Below are positions 50,001 through 59,902 of a DNA stretch of 64,000 nt, in pieces. How positions within the stretch are numbered: the first letter of the stretch is position 1; each line of letters starts with the position of its first letter. The notes under the pieces are model-generated. The model was not told the DNA's origin, did not search any database, and was given only the letters and a program-made list of their open reading frames with translations. This DNA is from JAGNLA01 sp964639885. GTDB lineage: Bacteria; Caldisericota; Caldisericia; JAAYUI01. The stretch spans positions 75,293 to 139,292 of the forward strand of contig CAZXEH010000003.1 in the NCBI GenBank assembly GCA_964639885.1. Reading direction: 5' to 3'. The position numbers and the translations under genes are program-made.

Positions 50001-50339
50001 ATTGAACTTTTCAAAATATTTCTCATTGGGAATGAATCTTGGATTCATTATTTTCTCATCGATTTTTGGCAGTCCGTCGCAGGCATTCTTTACGATTTCA
50101 AGTGGATCGGTGCTTGCTGCCTCATACGATGGAAACCAAATTTTGAACCAGTCATGGACTTTCAAATCAACGTTATATCTGACATAGACTGTAAAGGCAT
50201 TGTTCAAATTTGCCCTGGCTGCACCGAAGTTTGTATTGCGACAGTTTAACACAACATGAACCGGCCCCACCACTGCAAAACAAGTCGAGGCCATCGAAAA
50301 GATTGTGACAGCGAATACAAGTATTTTCAGTGCCTTCAT
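47043..50339 (-). CDS. Large secreted surface protein, paralog 3, with C-terminal stalk domain
   Basis: About 1098 residues from ATG 50339 (GAGG five bases upstream). Same order as paralog 1: signal peptide, conserved N-terminal domain (DPSGLGCWMLGTVMPSMP, GYQPCDC), Ig-like units, SLIYFKDPEEPNCDGWFNK, KEVIYGGEARMMPGQQRA, GERGFTEMLTDGDNTKYQ, GRDQACNET, a DQVGNTSTKT unit and a stalk domain (MVPLRFTCDVFGADLVF). It is adjacent to the disrupted paralog, 48-54 bp downstream of it. Confidence 0.85.
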   Translation of the reverse strand: MKALKILVFAVTIFSMASTCFAVVGPVHVVLNCRNTNFGAARANLNNAFTVYVRYNVDLKVHDWFKIWFPSYEAASTDPLEIVKNACDGLPKIDEKIMNPRFIPNEKYFEKFNNPELQKLKQLYVVKNTSGDTELIDLPDTTNIPNWGDPCDNNGKYPLMAKDPSGLGCWMLGTVMPSMPIDFKERFEKIHRVSMSVSIGYQPCDCQPSIVTNTCKERSLTMFDMGAAEGWRKGYNPIDLNTSRHTGIISPMTPGRYRVAVATTPEPEPIESEAFVLPCSDVSDVKIDPYPIAKKPVSFSVLFKTGEGGALDFWDSTIKLKFPKQFKFSSTITAGKIYVNGKQVSKHFELKTSKEMTDITIGSPVNIENFGNVRVDFDSSLGVSVDYSASPQIKVSTSSEPNYVKSEIYALPGKPSTVLTKPEELIITDFHIKLPIPEELSWKEKTNVTIEFPKDFAFQKINTYRKIIANGAIIYTISNDNDRTLSFESTSPISKFLAVYIPKECKIINGNQGKHEIIIKIGDKSFGCGEFELTESKLSIDSLEMQHPQAGVETMMFFLMKPSSRKPLKASDTITVIFPEGTKISDDNENKYCAKVDNINSKSVQVDGHEMTITLANDVGAFSYVKVEILCPVTNPRVKDNYVLRLRTSQGEECESEPMNLDPAPLKSLIYFKDPEEPNCDGWFNKPSILGFDCLNPEAKITFWFNNQPDKEVIYGGEARMMPGQQRAHITWQSEFNGVKEEPQTVQFDLDTIAPPLTMLQPRTATSRTNKKSFTLKGERGFTEMLTDGDNTKYQVVDSVFIRINGEETQLLEGEIYETEDSGSIKYEFEKTVDLKEGENIVEIIGRDQACNETDITKTIILDTVPPQMTEIELGVNKNYTIGEPIQIKVKTESNCLVTINKDYLTEEATTESDVSIYTTEFTPQHYLEELVFTATDQVGNTSTKTVALKINPKQKKIVLTLDSKEWTVDGIPQVPFTNPPTSKNLPKELAGNTYIPIRNLANIFGVKVEWDQKTKRITLTKELLDGKNKVVQMWNNQSYAMVDGVKTKLDKNGKLFPVIINGVTMVPLRFTCDVFGADLVFDSKTGRITITYPGSVN

Positions 50340-50508
50340 TCTCACCTCAATTCACGTATACGATAGTTATTGTTTTGGTCTTTGCTCAAAAGTCATCTAA
50401 CGCCAGTATTGTCAAAACCTGTCAGAATCATTGTAAATCCACCGATTGCATTTGGGTCGAACTCATCTTTCGGATCATCATGCGTTGATTTGCCATTGAC
50501 TGAAGATT

Positions 50509-50515
50509 CTTTTTT
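50509..50515 (-). other. A-AAA-AAG heptamer near the end of paralog 4
   Basis: In the zero frame the codons are CCA-AAA-AAG, which makes the canonical -1 slippery heptamer. The -1 frame stays open for 38 codons to TGA 50395-50393, giving a more protein-like tail (ESSVNGKSTHDDPKDEFD) than the zero-frame end. It may also simply be a homopolymer-length mutation. Confidence 0.35.
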
Positions 50516-52776
50516 GGATTTCTTGGTTTGGCTTTGAGGTAGACAGTTTTTATGCTTGTGTTTCCGGCTTTGTCTGTTGATGCCAATTCAATTTTGTTGT
50601 TCGTTGATTCAGGAGTGTACCAGGTTTGGTAAATGGAGTTGGTGTCGTTGAAATGAATCATATTGCTTACGACTTTTCCATTGACAGCCACTGTTGCCTC
50701 AGGTTCAGACTTGATTTTGACGGTTACGCTTTTGCCAATTTCATATTCTTTTGAAAGGTCAGGATCAACCAGTTCCATTTCTGGAGCGGTTGTATCCAGA
50801 ATTATGTTGGCTGTGAAAATATTCTCGTTGCATGCCTGATCTCTTGCCGTGAAGAAGAATTTGTTCAGGCCCTCGGAAAGCTCAGTTTCGTATTCAATGT
50901 TTGGCAAAGTCTCATTTTTGTTCAACTTGTGGATTTTTGATTCCACAATCAATTCATCCCTTCCGTTTGTATTGATCGATATTTCATCGGTCATGACATA
51001 ATCGGTCGTGTTGCCGAAATAATCGATGCGACTCTGGTGCCTGTTGATAACAACTGTATATTTTTTCTTGTTTGTGTATTCGGGGTCGTCTTTTGGGCTG
51101 ATGAATTTGATATTAGGAAAACCAATATCAATTTTATAGTTTATTGTTTGAGGTTCTTCCTTGATTCCTTCAAACTCAGCCTGCCAAGTGATGGAACCAA
51201 TGTGAACGGTTGGTTCACCAAATTCAAGATTCATTTCCCCGTTTTCGTATCTTGCTTTCTCTCCCGTGTCGCCATTGAACCAAAAATTGATTTCAGCTTC
51301 AGGATTCATGCAGCCGAAACCGAATTTCGGTGAAGAATTGAACCAACCCTTGCATGGTGGTTCTGAAGGATTTTTGAAATAAATCCATGATTTCAAAGGT
51401 GCTGGATCAAGTTCTATTGGATCAGAGACACACTCCTGCCCTTCAGGCATCACCAGTTTGAATGTGTAATTGTGCCTGTTTGGAGGATTTTTCAAGTTTG
51501 CGCTTACCCAGAACTCAATTGGACATTCAAAGCCGATATTGCAGCCAATGGTGGCCGTTAATGACGCCTCGCCGATTTCAACGGTTTCAGCTTTCACTCC
51601 ATCGGTGACCACCTGGAGATTTGAAAGTTTTTCTGAAATCTCCGTGCCCTGGGGGAACACAATTGTTATCTTGTCACCTTTTGCAAGATTCACCCCTGAG
51701 GCGGGTTTGAACATGAAGGAAAGGTCTGTTTCAACCCCTGCCTGACGTTTGGACATTGACACAAAGCCGATGTATGCTTGTGAGGAACCGACTTTGAAAT
51801 CACCGCAGACATAAGATTTATCGCCAACCTTCAGATACAGACGGTATTCGCCTGATTTGGGGTTCACAATCCTGCAATCTTTGGGAACAATGATAACCAC
51901 AAGCCTTGAGATGCTTGTTGGACATTCAAACCCGATAATCTTTTTTACATGGTCAAGTGAAGCTTTTACATGGTAACCATTGACGTAAATCCAGGTTTCT
52001 TCAGATTTTATGGGAAACTTGAAGCCAGCAGGGAAGGCAAGTTCCATTTTGCTTTCCTTGTCTACACTTTTTCCATCTTTTAGAGGCATTCTCACATAAA
52101 TATCGCTAATTATGAATTCCTCAGGCTTAGAGAGTGTTGTTATTGCTGTTGTCGGTATTTTTGCATCGTTCGTACTAATAAAATCCGGTTCCGAGGAAGT
52201 GGAAACATCCAGTTTGAAAGCTCCCGAATCAGTCATTTCAATTCCACAATCCAGTCCGAAGTCAATCTGAACATCGCAAAAATTGTTGATGTTCAATGGC
52301 AACGGTAATACCAAATCTGCGTAGCTGCCTGATCTCGAAACAATCGCATCTTTGGAAAGTGGCATGTCATTTATAAATATCCCGGCCTTGCTTATCGTGT
52401 CAGAGACTTTGAACATTTCAGGAAACCTGATCTTTATTGTCGAATAATAACTGTCCAACGCACCACCCTCTCCAGTTTTGAACGAAACAGAAAAAAGAGA
52501 AGGCGATTTTTTGAGCGGAAATGGATCCAGAACAACATTGCTGATGCTTGAGCACGGGAGGACAAAAGCTTCAGACTCGATTGGTTCTGGAAAAGATTTT
52601 GTGGCAATGGCTACCTTGTACCTCCCCGGTGTTGCTGGCGCTATGATTTCTGTTCCGCGAGATATGAAGAAATTAAAAGGGTTGTATGGATAATCCATGC
52701 CACAGCTGCTTGTAAGATATGACAGAACGCTTCTTTCAGCGCAATTGTTGACCAACTGGCCAAGTACGTCATATGG

Positions 52777-52779
52777 TCA
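52777..52779 (-). other. In-frame TGA in paralog 4
   Basis: The TGA falls in the segment where paralogs carry the P-C-x-x-C-Q-G-Y cluster. On the minus strand TGACCA pairs with a TGGTCA 19 nt downstream, with an inner ACT/AGT pairing around TGGCC. That is compatible with a nonsense mutation or, speculatively, a bacterial SECIS. Confidence 0.3.
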
Positions 52780-53339
52780 GCCCTGTGACCAGCCGAAGTA
52801 ATCAAAGCAATGACCAATCTTATTAAGCTGTTCCGCTCTCTTTGCCGGATCAACAAAAAGTTTTGGCATGACCGTGCCCATCATCCATGAACCCAGCCCT
52901 GATGGATCAGCTATAAGCCTGCATTTTCCATCCTTGCATGGTTCTGGTTGGTATGTTTCGATAGTATTATCTTTCCTGCTGGTTATCTTGTAGAGCTTTG
53001 TATATTCTTTTTCTGGAGAGTTTGGATATTTCTCGAAATATTTGGCGTTTGGTACAAATCGTGGAGACTCGATGTCTCCGGTTATTTTTGGTGTCTCATC
53101 GCACATTTTTCCAAGGTCACATCCCGATTCGTCGATTGGCAACCAGATCCTTACAAATCCTCTTTCTAGCTCCTGATCGTATTTGACAAGTATGTTCATC
53201 GTGTTGGGTCTGTTGGCACGTGCAATCGTTAGCTCTGGATATTCTCGACCCAGTTTGACTTCAACGGGGCCGTATCCGGCATAAGCATTCGCAGGCAAGG
53301 AAAACAGGAAAATCAGCAACAATATGGCAGTTTTTCTCA

Positions 53340-56300
53340 TCATCCTCCTTTTGGATAAACGATTGTAATCGATTTAACCTTGGGGTCATAAGTAACCTCG
53401 GCGCCGAGGTTCTCGGCCACAAAACGTAGAGGAAGCATGGTTTTGCCGTTGAGAATAACGGGGAACAGAACTCCTTTTGAATCGTATTTGACATCCTTGC
53501 CATCGATTCTGGCTAAAGGTTTGTTGATCCACATTTCGATTGTCTTGTCTGCACCGGTTACCTGTTTCTGCGTTATTGTAACTTTCTTTTCTTTGGCCAC
53601 CCAGGAAATCCAGCTGTCAAGGAGTGGTGCAATTTCAGAGATAGGCATGTAGGTTGACCCGTTGAGCGCCTTGTAGTTGTTTGGGAACCTGGAGGTTGGT
53701 GCTGATTTCAGCGGTGTTTGCTCGATGCCGTTGACTGTCCAGCTTGTTTTGTCCATCGTCAGGAAGATGACGGTTTGTCTGGGTGTGGAAACGAATGATA
53801 TTGTTTTTGACGATACGTTACCGACAGCGTCTGAAACCTCGATTTTTATTGTGTTGGCGCCGTTTACAACCGTGTAGGAGATAGAGTAAATTACATCTTC
53901 CTGCTGACCAAGCTCTGGATCGATGTATTGCCCATTGACAACAACGACTGCACCAGCCTCGGTCTTTATCTTAACCAGTATTCCATCGCCCTCTTTGAAG
54001 CTGAACGGCTCTTTTGGTGAAACAATCTCGAATTCAGGTGGGGTTGTGTCAAGAATGACTGTTTTCTTTATTATCGTTTCATTGCATGCCTGATCTCTAG
54101 CGATTATCTCGACTATGTTTTCACCCTCTTTGAGATCGATGGTCTTTTCAAATTCATACTTTATTGAACCTGAACCTTTGGTTTCATAGATTTTACCTTC
54201 CAAAAGCTGGGTTTCATCACCGTTAAGTCTTATGAATACGGAATCTGTAACCTGATACTTGGTGTTGTTGCCATCTGTTAGCATCTCGGTGAAGCCTCGT
54301 TCACCTTTGACAGTGAGTGATTTTTTGTTTGTTCTTGATGTAACTGATTTTGGTTCAAGTACCGTTATTGGAGGCGCAATGGTATCTAGATTGAATTGGA
54401 TGGTTTGTGGTTCTTCCCATGTTCCGTTGAATGCCGCCTGCCATGTGATCTTGGCTCTCTGAGAACCTGGCATCATCCTTGCTTCACCACCGTAGTCTAA
54501 AGATTTGTCAGGCTGGTTGTTGAACCAGAAAGTTATTTTTGCATCTGGATTAAGGCAGTCAAAACCAAGAATAGGAGGTTTGTTAAACCACTCGCCACAG
54601 TTTGGCTTTTCGGGGTCTTTGAAGTAAATCCACGACTTCAAAGGTGCAGGCTCAAGTGTGAATGATTCCGAATTAACCGGATCGGACTGTCCACACTCAA
54701 CAGCGATTGTGTATTCGCCATGTTTTCTAGTGTTGTATATATCACAGTCGATTTTGAAGTGAATCCATTTGCCAAAAATAAACTTTATAGGTGAGCCAAT
54801 TTTCAGGATATTATCCTTTGTTCCAATCGAGATGACCTTTTTACCATCGATTGTAACCTTCGATGGGTCTGGGTCAGTCGGCAGTTTTGTGCCTTCTGGA
54901 AATGTTATCGAGAAAATGTCGCCAATGTCTGGCAGATTCCTTATCGATGGCTGGTAGTCGAATTCGTAAGTGCACGCTAATGCAGCTTGTTCAGTCGATA
55001 GTTTAAGATTGGAAACCAAAGCTTTTGATTTCGTTATTTCAAACTCGCCAGTCTCAAGGCTTGTACCATCAATTGCAACTCCAATCCTGTAGACACCGGG
55101 ACTTGGATTTGCCATGCCCTGGAGGTCGATGTCGAGATTGAAATCAATCTGAATCGGTGAGTTGAAAGTCATCGTTTGACCTTCAATTTTGCATGATTTG
55201 TCAAGAGGAGTCTTGTTTACCAGCACCTTGATGCTGTCTGACTGTACAGGCAGTTTTGAACTTTCAGGGAAGGTTAGCGATATTGTTGCACCCTTTGGGT
55301 ACGATTTTCCTTCTGCGACGTACGTTCTGATTTTGACAGTCGAAGGAACCAGTTCCATGTTTGGACTGACCGATGTGTAGGGAGCGAATGCGGAGAACTC
55401 AACTGAATCTGTGAAATTTGGCTCAGATGAGCTGGAAAGACCTATCTTTATTTTGGTTCTCGTTTTTTTAAAGGTAAGTCCCGAATTTTCCAAAAACTCG
55501 ATTTTCCCTGCACCTAAGTTTGGAATGTCGGTTGGAACGACAAGTACTAGCTCGTTGTGATCGGGAAAAACATCCACCTTTGGTGCGCTCGTAACGAATG
55601 AACCATTGATCTTGATTGATTTTGCCAGAAATTTCTTTGGCAAAACGACATCTGGTGGCATCGACAGTGTGATTGTCGAGGAACCAGCATCAAGCGCCCC
55701 ACCCTCACCTGTTTTGAAGTTGACTGTTAACAGATCGCTGACAACCTGACACTTCACATCCGAGATGTCAGAGCAGGGGAGCACAAAAGCCTCGGATTCG
55801 ACTGGCTCGGGCTCGGGTTTGGTGGCAATTGAAAGACTATATCTGCCCGGTGTTGCAGGAGCCATAATGCCTGTATTTTTTGAGGTATTGATATCGATTG
55901 AATTATAACCTTTTCTCCATGCATCCATTTCAAGACATGTATTGAATTGCCAAGATCTTTCTGAGCAATTATTTATTAATATCGGGTATCCTTGTTCTTC
56001 AGCACATTCAGTGAAGCCATGACTTGTGCTTCTCAGGAAAACCTTCATTTTTTCCATTCGTCCGGTTCTGTCTACGGGCAAAGATGGCAAAACCGTTCCC
56101 AACATCCAACACCCCAGACCGGACGGGTCTTTTATTATTCTGTACTGACCCTGATCTTTCCCGCAAACACTTCCCCAGTCGGAAGTCTTTGAGACATCTG
56201 GGCAACTGGAGAAATCACAGTTCCCCCTTTCATCTTTTATGGCATAAATCTGTCCGACCGTTTTCAGTTTTGGATTGTCAAACTTCTTGAAATATTGTTC

Positions 56301-56624
56301 ATTTGGCACAAACCTTGGATTGTTGATCTTCTCATCAATCTTGGGCAACCCATCGCAAATCTGTTTAATGACTTCCACTGGATTTTCGGAATTAACGTAT
56401 TCATCGATGGGGAACCATATTTTGTACCAATCATGAATTTTAATGTCGATATTATAACGGATGTAGACTTTGAATGCCGTAACTGTATTTGCCCTGGATG
56501 CTGACAACCTCGGTTTTGTCATGTTCAGTTCAACATGAATAGGGCCAAGCACGGCCTTTGCCACGCTGATCTGGGTAAAAATGAGGGCAACGACTACAAA
56601 AATATGGATAATTCTTGTTTTCAT
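53340..56624 (-). CDS. Large secreted surface protein, paralog 5, with C-terminal stalk domain
   Basis: A 1094-residue protein with signal peptide, LGPIHVELNMTKPR, KIWFPIDEY, DPSGLGCWMLGTVLPSLP, an ECAEEQGYPI/INNCSERS cysteine region, and EAFVLPCSDI. Ig-like units, SWIYFKDPEKPNCGEWFNK, GERGFTEMLTDGNNTKYQ, ARDQACNET and a DAVGNVSSKT unit follow, then a stalk domain (LPLRFVAENLGAEV). Its ATG overlaps the stop of paralog 6 (ATGA), with GAGG eight bases upstream. Long stretches are nearly identical to paralog 6 at the DNA level. Confidence 0.87.
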   Translation of the reverse strand: MKTRIIHIFVVVALIFTQISVAKAVLGPIHVELNMTKPRLSASRANTVTAFKVYIRYNIDIKIHDWYKIWFPIDEYVNSENPVEVIKQICDGLPKIDEKINNPRFVPNEQYFKKFDNPKLKTVGQIYAIKDERGNCDFSSCPDVSKTSDWGSVCGKDQGQYRIIKDPSGLGCWMLGTVLPSLPVDRTGRMEKMKVFLRSTSHGFTECAEEQGYPILINNCSERSWQFNTCLEMDAWRKGYNSIDINTSKNTGIMAPATPGRYSLSIATKPEPEPVESEAFVLPCSDISDVKCQVVSDLLTVNFKTGEGGALDAGSSTITLSMPPDVVLPKKFLAKSIKINGSFVTSAPKVDVFPDHNELVLVVPTDIPNLGAGKIEFLENSGLTFKKTRTKIKIGLSSSSEPNFTDSVEFSAFAPYTSVSPNMELVPSTVKIRTYVAEGKSYPKGATISLTFPESSKLPVQSDSIKVLVNKTPLDKSCKIEGQTMTFNSPIQIDFNLDIDLQGMANPSPGVYRIGVAIDGTSLETGEFEITKSKALVSNLKLSTEQAALACTYEFDYQPSIRNLPDIGDIFSITFPEGTKLPTDPDPSKVTIDGKKVISIGTKDNILKIGSPIKFIFGKWIHFKIDCDIYNTRKHGEYTIAVECGQSDPVNSESFTLEPAPLKSWIYFKDPEKPNCGEWFNKPPILGFDCLNPDAKITFWFNNQPDKSLDYGGEARMMPGSQRAKITWQAAFNGTWEEPQTIQFNLDTIAPPITVLEPKSVTSRTNKKSLTVKGERGFTEMLTDGNNTKYQVTDSVFIRLNGDETQLLEGKIYETKGSGSIKYEFEKTIDLKEGENIVEIIARDQACNETIIKKTVILDTTPPEFEIVSPKEPFSFKEGDGILVKIKTEAGAVVVVNGQYIDPELGQQEDVIYSISYTVVNGANTIKIEVSDAVGNVSSKTISFVSTPRQTVIFLTMDKTSWTVNGIEQTPLKSAPTSRFPNNYKALNGSTYMPISEIAPLLDSWISWVAKEKKVTITQKQVTGADKTIEMWINKPLARIDGKDVKYDSKGVLFPVILNGKTMLPLRFVAENLGAEVTYDPKVKSITIVYPKGG

Positions 56625-59600
56625 TTTGGATACCTCATTGTGATGGTTTTTAACTTGGCGTCATAGACGACGCCTGCTCCAAGGTTTTCGGCAAACCACC
56701 TGAACGGTAGCATGGTGCTTCCGTTCATTGCAAACGGGAATATAATTCCCCTTGAATCGAACCTTACCTCTTTACCATTTATTTTTGCTGTGGTTTTTCC
56801 AATCCATAGCTCGATGACTCTTCCCGTTCCTGACTGGCTGATAGTTGTTTTCTTCTCTTTTGGATTCCAGGTCAGCTGACAGTCGAAATACGGCGCAATC
56901 TGTGTGATTGTCATGAACGTTACCCCAATGAGCGCCTTCAGTTTTGGATCGGTGAACTTGTTTGTTGGCGCAACTTTCAGCGGTGTTTGCTCGGTGCCGT
57001 TGACTGTCCAGCTTGTTTTGTCCATCGTCAGGACGATGACGGACTGTTTTGGTTTTGCAGTGAATGTTATCAGTCTTGTGGATTTATTGGCAGAGACATC
57101 CGATGCCTCGATGTCAATCTTGTTAATCCCTGTTTTTACATCATATTTGAACATAAAGGTCCCGATGTCTTTCTCGATTGATGTTGGTTCCAGGTAGCCC
57201 CCATTGACATATACTGTTGCGATGTCCTCTGTTGTAAAAACTACTTCGACAGTTGATCCTTCAGTGATATTATCGAAGTTTTTGGGTGAGACGACATTGA
57301 TTTTTGGTGGTGTTGAGTCAAGGATTATTGCTCTCTTCACTATCGTTTCATTGCACGCCTGGTCTCGGCCGATTATCTCGACGATGTTTTCACCCTCTTT
57401 GAGATCGATGATCTTTTCAAATTCATACTTTATTGAACCTGAGTCTTTGGTTTCATAGATTTCACCTTCCAGAAGCTGGGTTTCCTTGTCCTCCGTCTTG
57501 ATGAAAACCGAGTCGACAACCTGATATTTCGTGTTGTCACCATCCGTCAGCATTTCGGAGAACCCACGTTCAACCTCGATTGTGTATTTATCTTTATTAA
57601 GCCTTGTTGCTTCTGCCTTTGGCTCTTGAACGATTATCTCGGGTGCGTGAGTGTCAATCTTGAACTCACAGGTTTGTGGTTCTTCCTTGATCCCGTTGAA
57701 CTCAGCCTGCCAGGTGATATGAGCTCTTTGCTGACCTGGCATCATCCTTGCTTCACCACCGTAAATTACTTCCTTGTCCGGCTGGTTGTTGAACCAGAAA
57801 GTTATTTTTGCTTCAGGATTGAGGCAGTCAAAACCAAGGATTGGCGGTTTGTTGAACCACTCCCCACAGTTTGGCTTGTCAGGGTCTTTGAAATAAACCC
57901 AGGATTTCAAGGGCGAAGGCTCAATAACATACTCTTCAGAAATTACGGGCTCAACCTCCCCGACTTCTACGCTGAGGGTGTAAGGGCCATGCCTTCTCGG
58001 GTTTATGATCCCACAGTCGATTTTGAAGTGAATCCATTTGCCAAAAACAAACTTAACAGGAGACCCTATTTTCAAGGTTTGCCCTCTGACCCCTATCGAA
58101 ATTACGGGTTTTCCATCGATTGTAACCTTTGATGGGTCTGGGTCAGTCGGCAGTTTTGTGCCTTCTGGAAATGTTATCGAGAAAATATCGCCAACATCGG
58201 GTAAATTCCTAATCGATGGCTGATAGTCGAACTCATAGATAGACTCAGCCGATCCTTGATATTCCGACAGTTCAAGGATGCTGATGAACGGAATGGAACC
58301 AGTTATCACAAAATCACCTGCATCCAGCGCCACACCGTCGATTGCCATGCCAATTTTGTATTCACCGGCAACAGGATTGACAAAATAGTTTGGACTTATT
58401 GTTTTTATGTCAAGATTAAAATCGATTGGAACCGGTGAATAAAAAGTCAAGGTTTGCCCTTCGATTTTGTAGGGCTTGTCAAGATCGGTGTCATTGACGA
58501 CGATTGGGTTTTTGGACTGGATCGGCAGCTTGAAGCCATCGGGGAAGGTCAAAACAATCGTTGCGCCTTTTTGAAAGTTTGCGCCTTCAGGAATGACCGT
58601 CCGAATCTTTATCGCCGACTGGGCAAGCTCAACGCTTGGAATCACCTGTGTGCAAGAGTAGTATGAATTGAATTCATGAGACTCGATGAAGTTTGGTTCC
58701 GATGAGCTTGAGATTGAGAGTTTCATTTTATCTCTTGATTTTTTGATGGTTAAACCTGAATTTTCAAGGAATTCGATTCTGCAGTCGCCTAAGTTGGGGA
58801 CATCGGACGGCAACTCAAGCGTTAGTTGATCCTGATTCGGTGGTTCCTGGTTTTTTATTGATCTTACAAATACACCGTTGATTTTGACTGATTTTTCTGG
58901 GAAATATTGTGGCAACTGGATCTCAGGCGGAAATTTGAGCGTTACAACCGATGACCCGCCATCCAAAGCTCCGCCTTCGCCTGTTTTGAAGTTGACCGTT
59001 AACAGATCGCTGACAACCTGGCACTTCACATCCGAAATGTCAGAGCAGGGAAGCACGAAAGCTTCGGATTCGACTGGCTCGGGTTCGGGTTTGGTGGCAA
59101 TTGAAAGCCTATATCTGCCCGGTGTTGCAGGGGCCATAATGCCTGTATTTTTTGAGGTGTTGAAATCGATTGAATTGTAACCTTTCCTCCAGGCTTCAAT
59201 TTCAAGCGGTACATAAAATTGAATGGAGCTTTCTTTGCAATTATTGATTATTATCGGCAATGTGCATGTGCAAGGTGAATATCCTATCGCCATTGACCTG
59301 TCCATTGCCGTTATCATTTGGTACCTTTTATTAATATCGTGTGGCATGGATGGAAGTTTTGTCCCAAGGAGCCAACAGCCCAATCCTGACGGGTCTTTCA
59401 CCAGCCTCGGTTTATTGTTGCCACAAATATCCTCCCAGTCGGAGTACTTGCTTAAATCAGGCATTTGAAAGAATTCAGTATTACCTTTGTTGTCTTTAAG
59501 CTCATAAAGGTATCCTTCATCTTTTATGTCCGAATTCTCGAATTTTTTGAAATATTCGTCGTTAGGAACAAATCTAGCCCCCGGTCTCTCGTCGATATCC

Positions 59601-59872
59601 CCCAAACCATCACATATTTTTGCAGGGATTTCCTTAGAGTTATCTGTTAATCCTGATTCATAGATTGGAAGCCAGATTTTGAGCCACTCGTTTATTTTTA
59701 TGTTTGTGTTGTACCTAAAACATATCTTGAAAGCAGTCAGCGAGTTTGCTCTTGAAGCTGATAATCTTGGTTTCCACATGTTCAGTTCCACATGCACCGG
59801 GCCAAGCGTTGCAAACGCAAGATTGGACGGGATAAACAGGATTGCCACCAACAACAATATTTTGCCCTTCAT
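56621..59872 (-). CDS. Large secreted surface protein, paralog 6, first gene of the operon
   Basis: A 1083-residue protein with the same architecture as paralogs 3 and 5: signal peptide (about 1-22), LGPVHVELNMWKPR, RLSASRANSLTAFKI, DPSGLGCWLLGTKLP, and a variant cysteine segment, SPCTCTLPIIINNC. Ig-like units, SWVYFKDPDKPNCGEWFNK, VERGFSEMLTDGDNTKYQ, GRDQACNET and a stalk domain (LPFRWFAENLGAGV) follow. GGAG lies just before the ATG, and a strong promoter is 31-59 bp upstream. Secretion and surface location are inferred from the signal peptide and domain style. Confidence 0.87.
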   Translation of the reverse strand: MKGKILLLVAILFIPSNLAFATLGPVHVELNMWKPRLSASRANSLTAFKICFRYNTNIKINEWLKIWLPIYESGLTDNSKEIPAKICDGLGDIDERPGARFVPNDEYFKKFENSDIKDEGYLYELKDNKGNTEFFQMPDLSKYSDWEDICGNNKPRLVKDPSGLGCWLLGTKLPSMPHDINKRYQMITAMDRSMAIGYSPCTCTLPIIINNCKESSIQFYVPLEIEAWRKGYNSIDFNTSKNTGIMAPATPGRYRLSIATKPEPEPVESEAFVLPCSDISDVKCQVVSDLLTVNFKTGEGGALDGGSSVVTLKFPPEIQLPQYFPEKSVKINGVFVRSIKNQEPPNQDQLTLELPSDVPNLGDCRIEFLENSGLTIKKSRDKMKLSISSSSEPNFIESHEFNSYYSCTQVIPSVELAQSAIKIRTVIPEGANFQKGATIVLTFPDGFKLPIQSKNPIVVNDTDLDKPYKIEGQTLTFYSPVPIDFNLDIKTISPNYFVNPVAGEYKIGMAIDGVALDAGDFVITGSIPFISILELSEYQGSAESIYEFDYQPSIRNLPDVGDIFSITFPEGTKLPTDPDPSKVTIDGKPVISIGVRGQTLKIGSPVKFVFGKWIHFKIDCGIINPRRHGPYTLSVEVGEVEPVISEEYVIEPSPLKSWVYFKDPDKPNCGEWFNKPPILGFDCLNPEAKITFWFNNQPDKEVIYGGEARMMPGQQRAHITWQAEFNGIKEEPQTCEFKIDTHAPEIIVQEPKAEATRLNKDKYTIEVERGFSEMLTDGDNTKYQVVDSVFIKTEDKETQLLEGEIYETKDSGSIKYEFEKIIDLKEGENIVEIIGRDQACNETIVKRAIILDSTPPKINVVSPKNFDNITEGSTVEVVFTTEDIATVYVNGGYLEPTSIEKDIGTFMFKYDVKTGINKIDIEASDVSANKSTRLITFTAKPKQSVIVLTMDKTSWTVNGTEQTPLKVAPTNKFTDPKLKALIGVTFMTITQIAPYFDCQLTWNPKEKKTTISQSGTGRVIELWIGKTTAKINGKEVRFDSRGIIFPFAMNGSTMLPFRWFAENLGAGVVYDAKLKTITMRYPK

Positions 59873-59902
59873 ACTCCACCCCTGAAGCTTCCTGATGAAA
59901 CC

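Larger units (their letters stand above)
50428..53343 (-). pseudogene. Paralog 4: surface-protein gene split by an in-frame TGA and lacking the stalk domain
   Basis: One frame spans 53343 to 50428 but is broken by a TGA at 52779-52777. Residues 1-188 (signal peptide, N-terminal domain, DPSGLGSWMMGTV) end DYFGWSQG. The same frame resumes with PYDVLGQLVNNCAERS and stays open for 775 more codons through Ig-like units, SWIYFKNPSEPPCKGWFN and a diverged GERGFTE region. It then ends at a Lys-rich tail with no stalk domain. The 3' part has no other stop, so the break is recent or is recoded. A dnaX-type A-AAA-AAG run is near the end. Two adjacent ATGs follow AAGGAGG at the 5' end. Confidence 0.75.

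Noticed and set aside
40811..59872. Repeated short motifs across the surface-protein genes as a CRISPR or transposon repeat
   Set aside because: The repeats are in-frame protein-domain homology of variable spacing; there are no uniform spacers, transposase or terminal inverted repeats.
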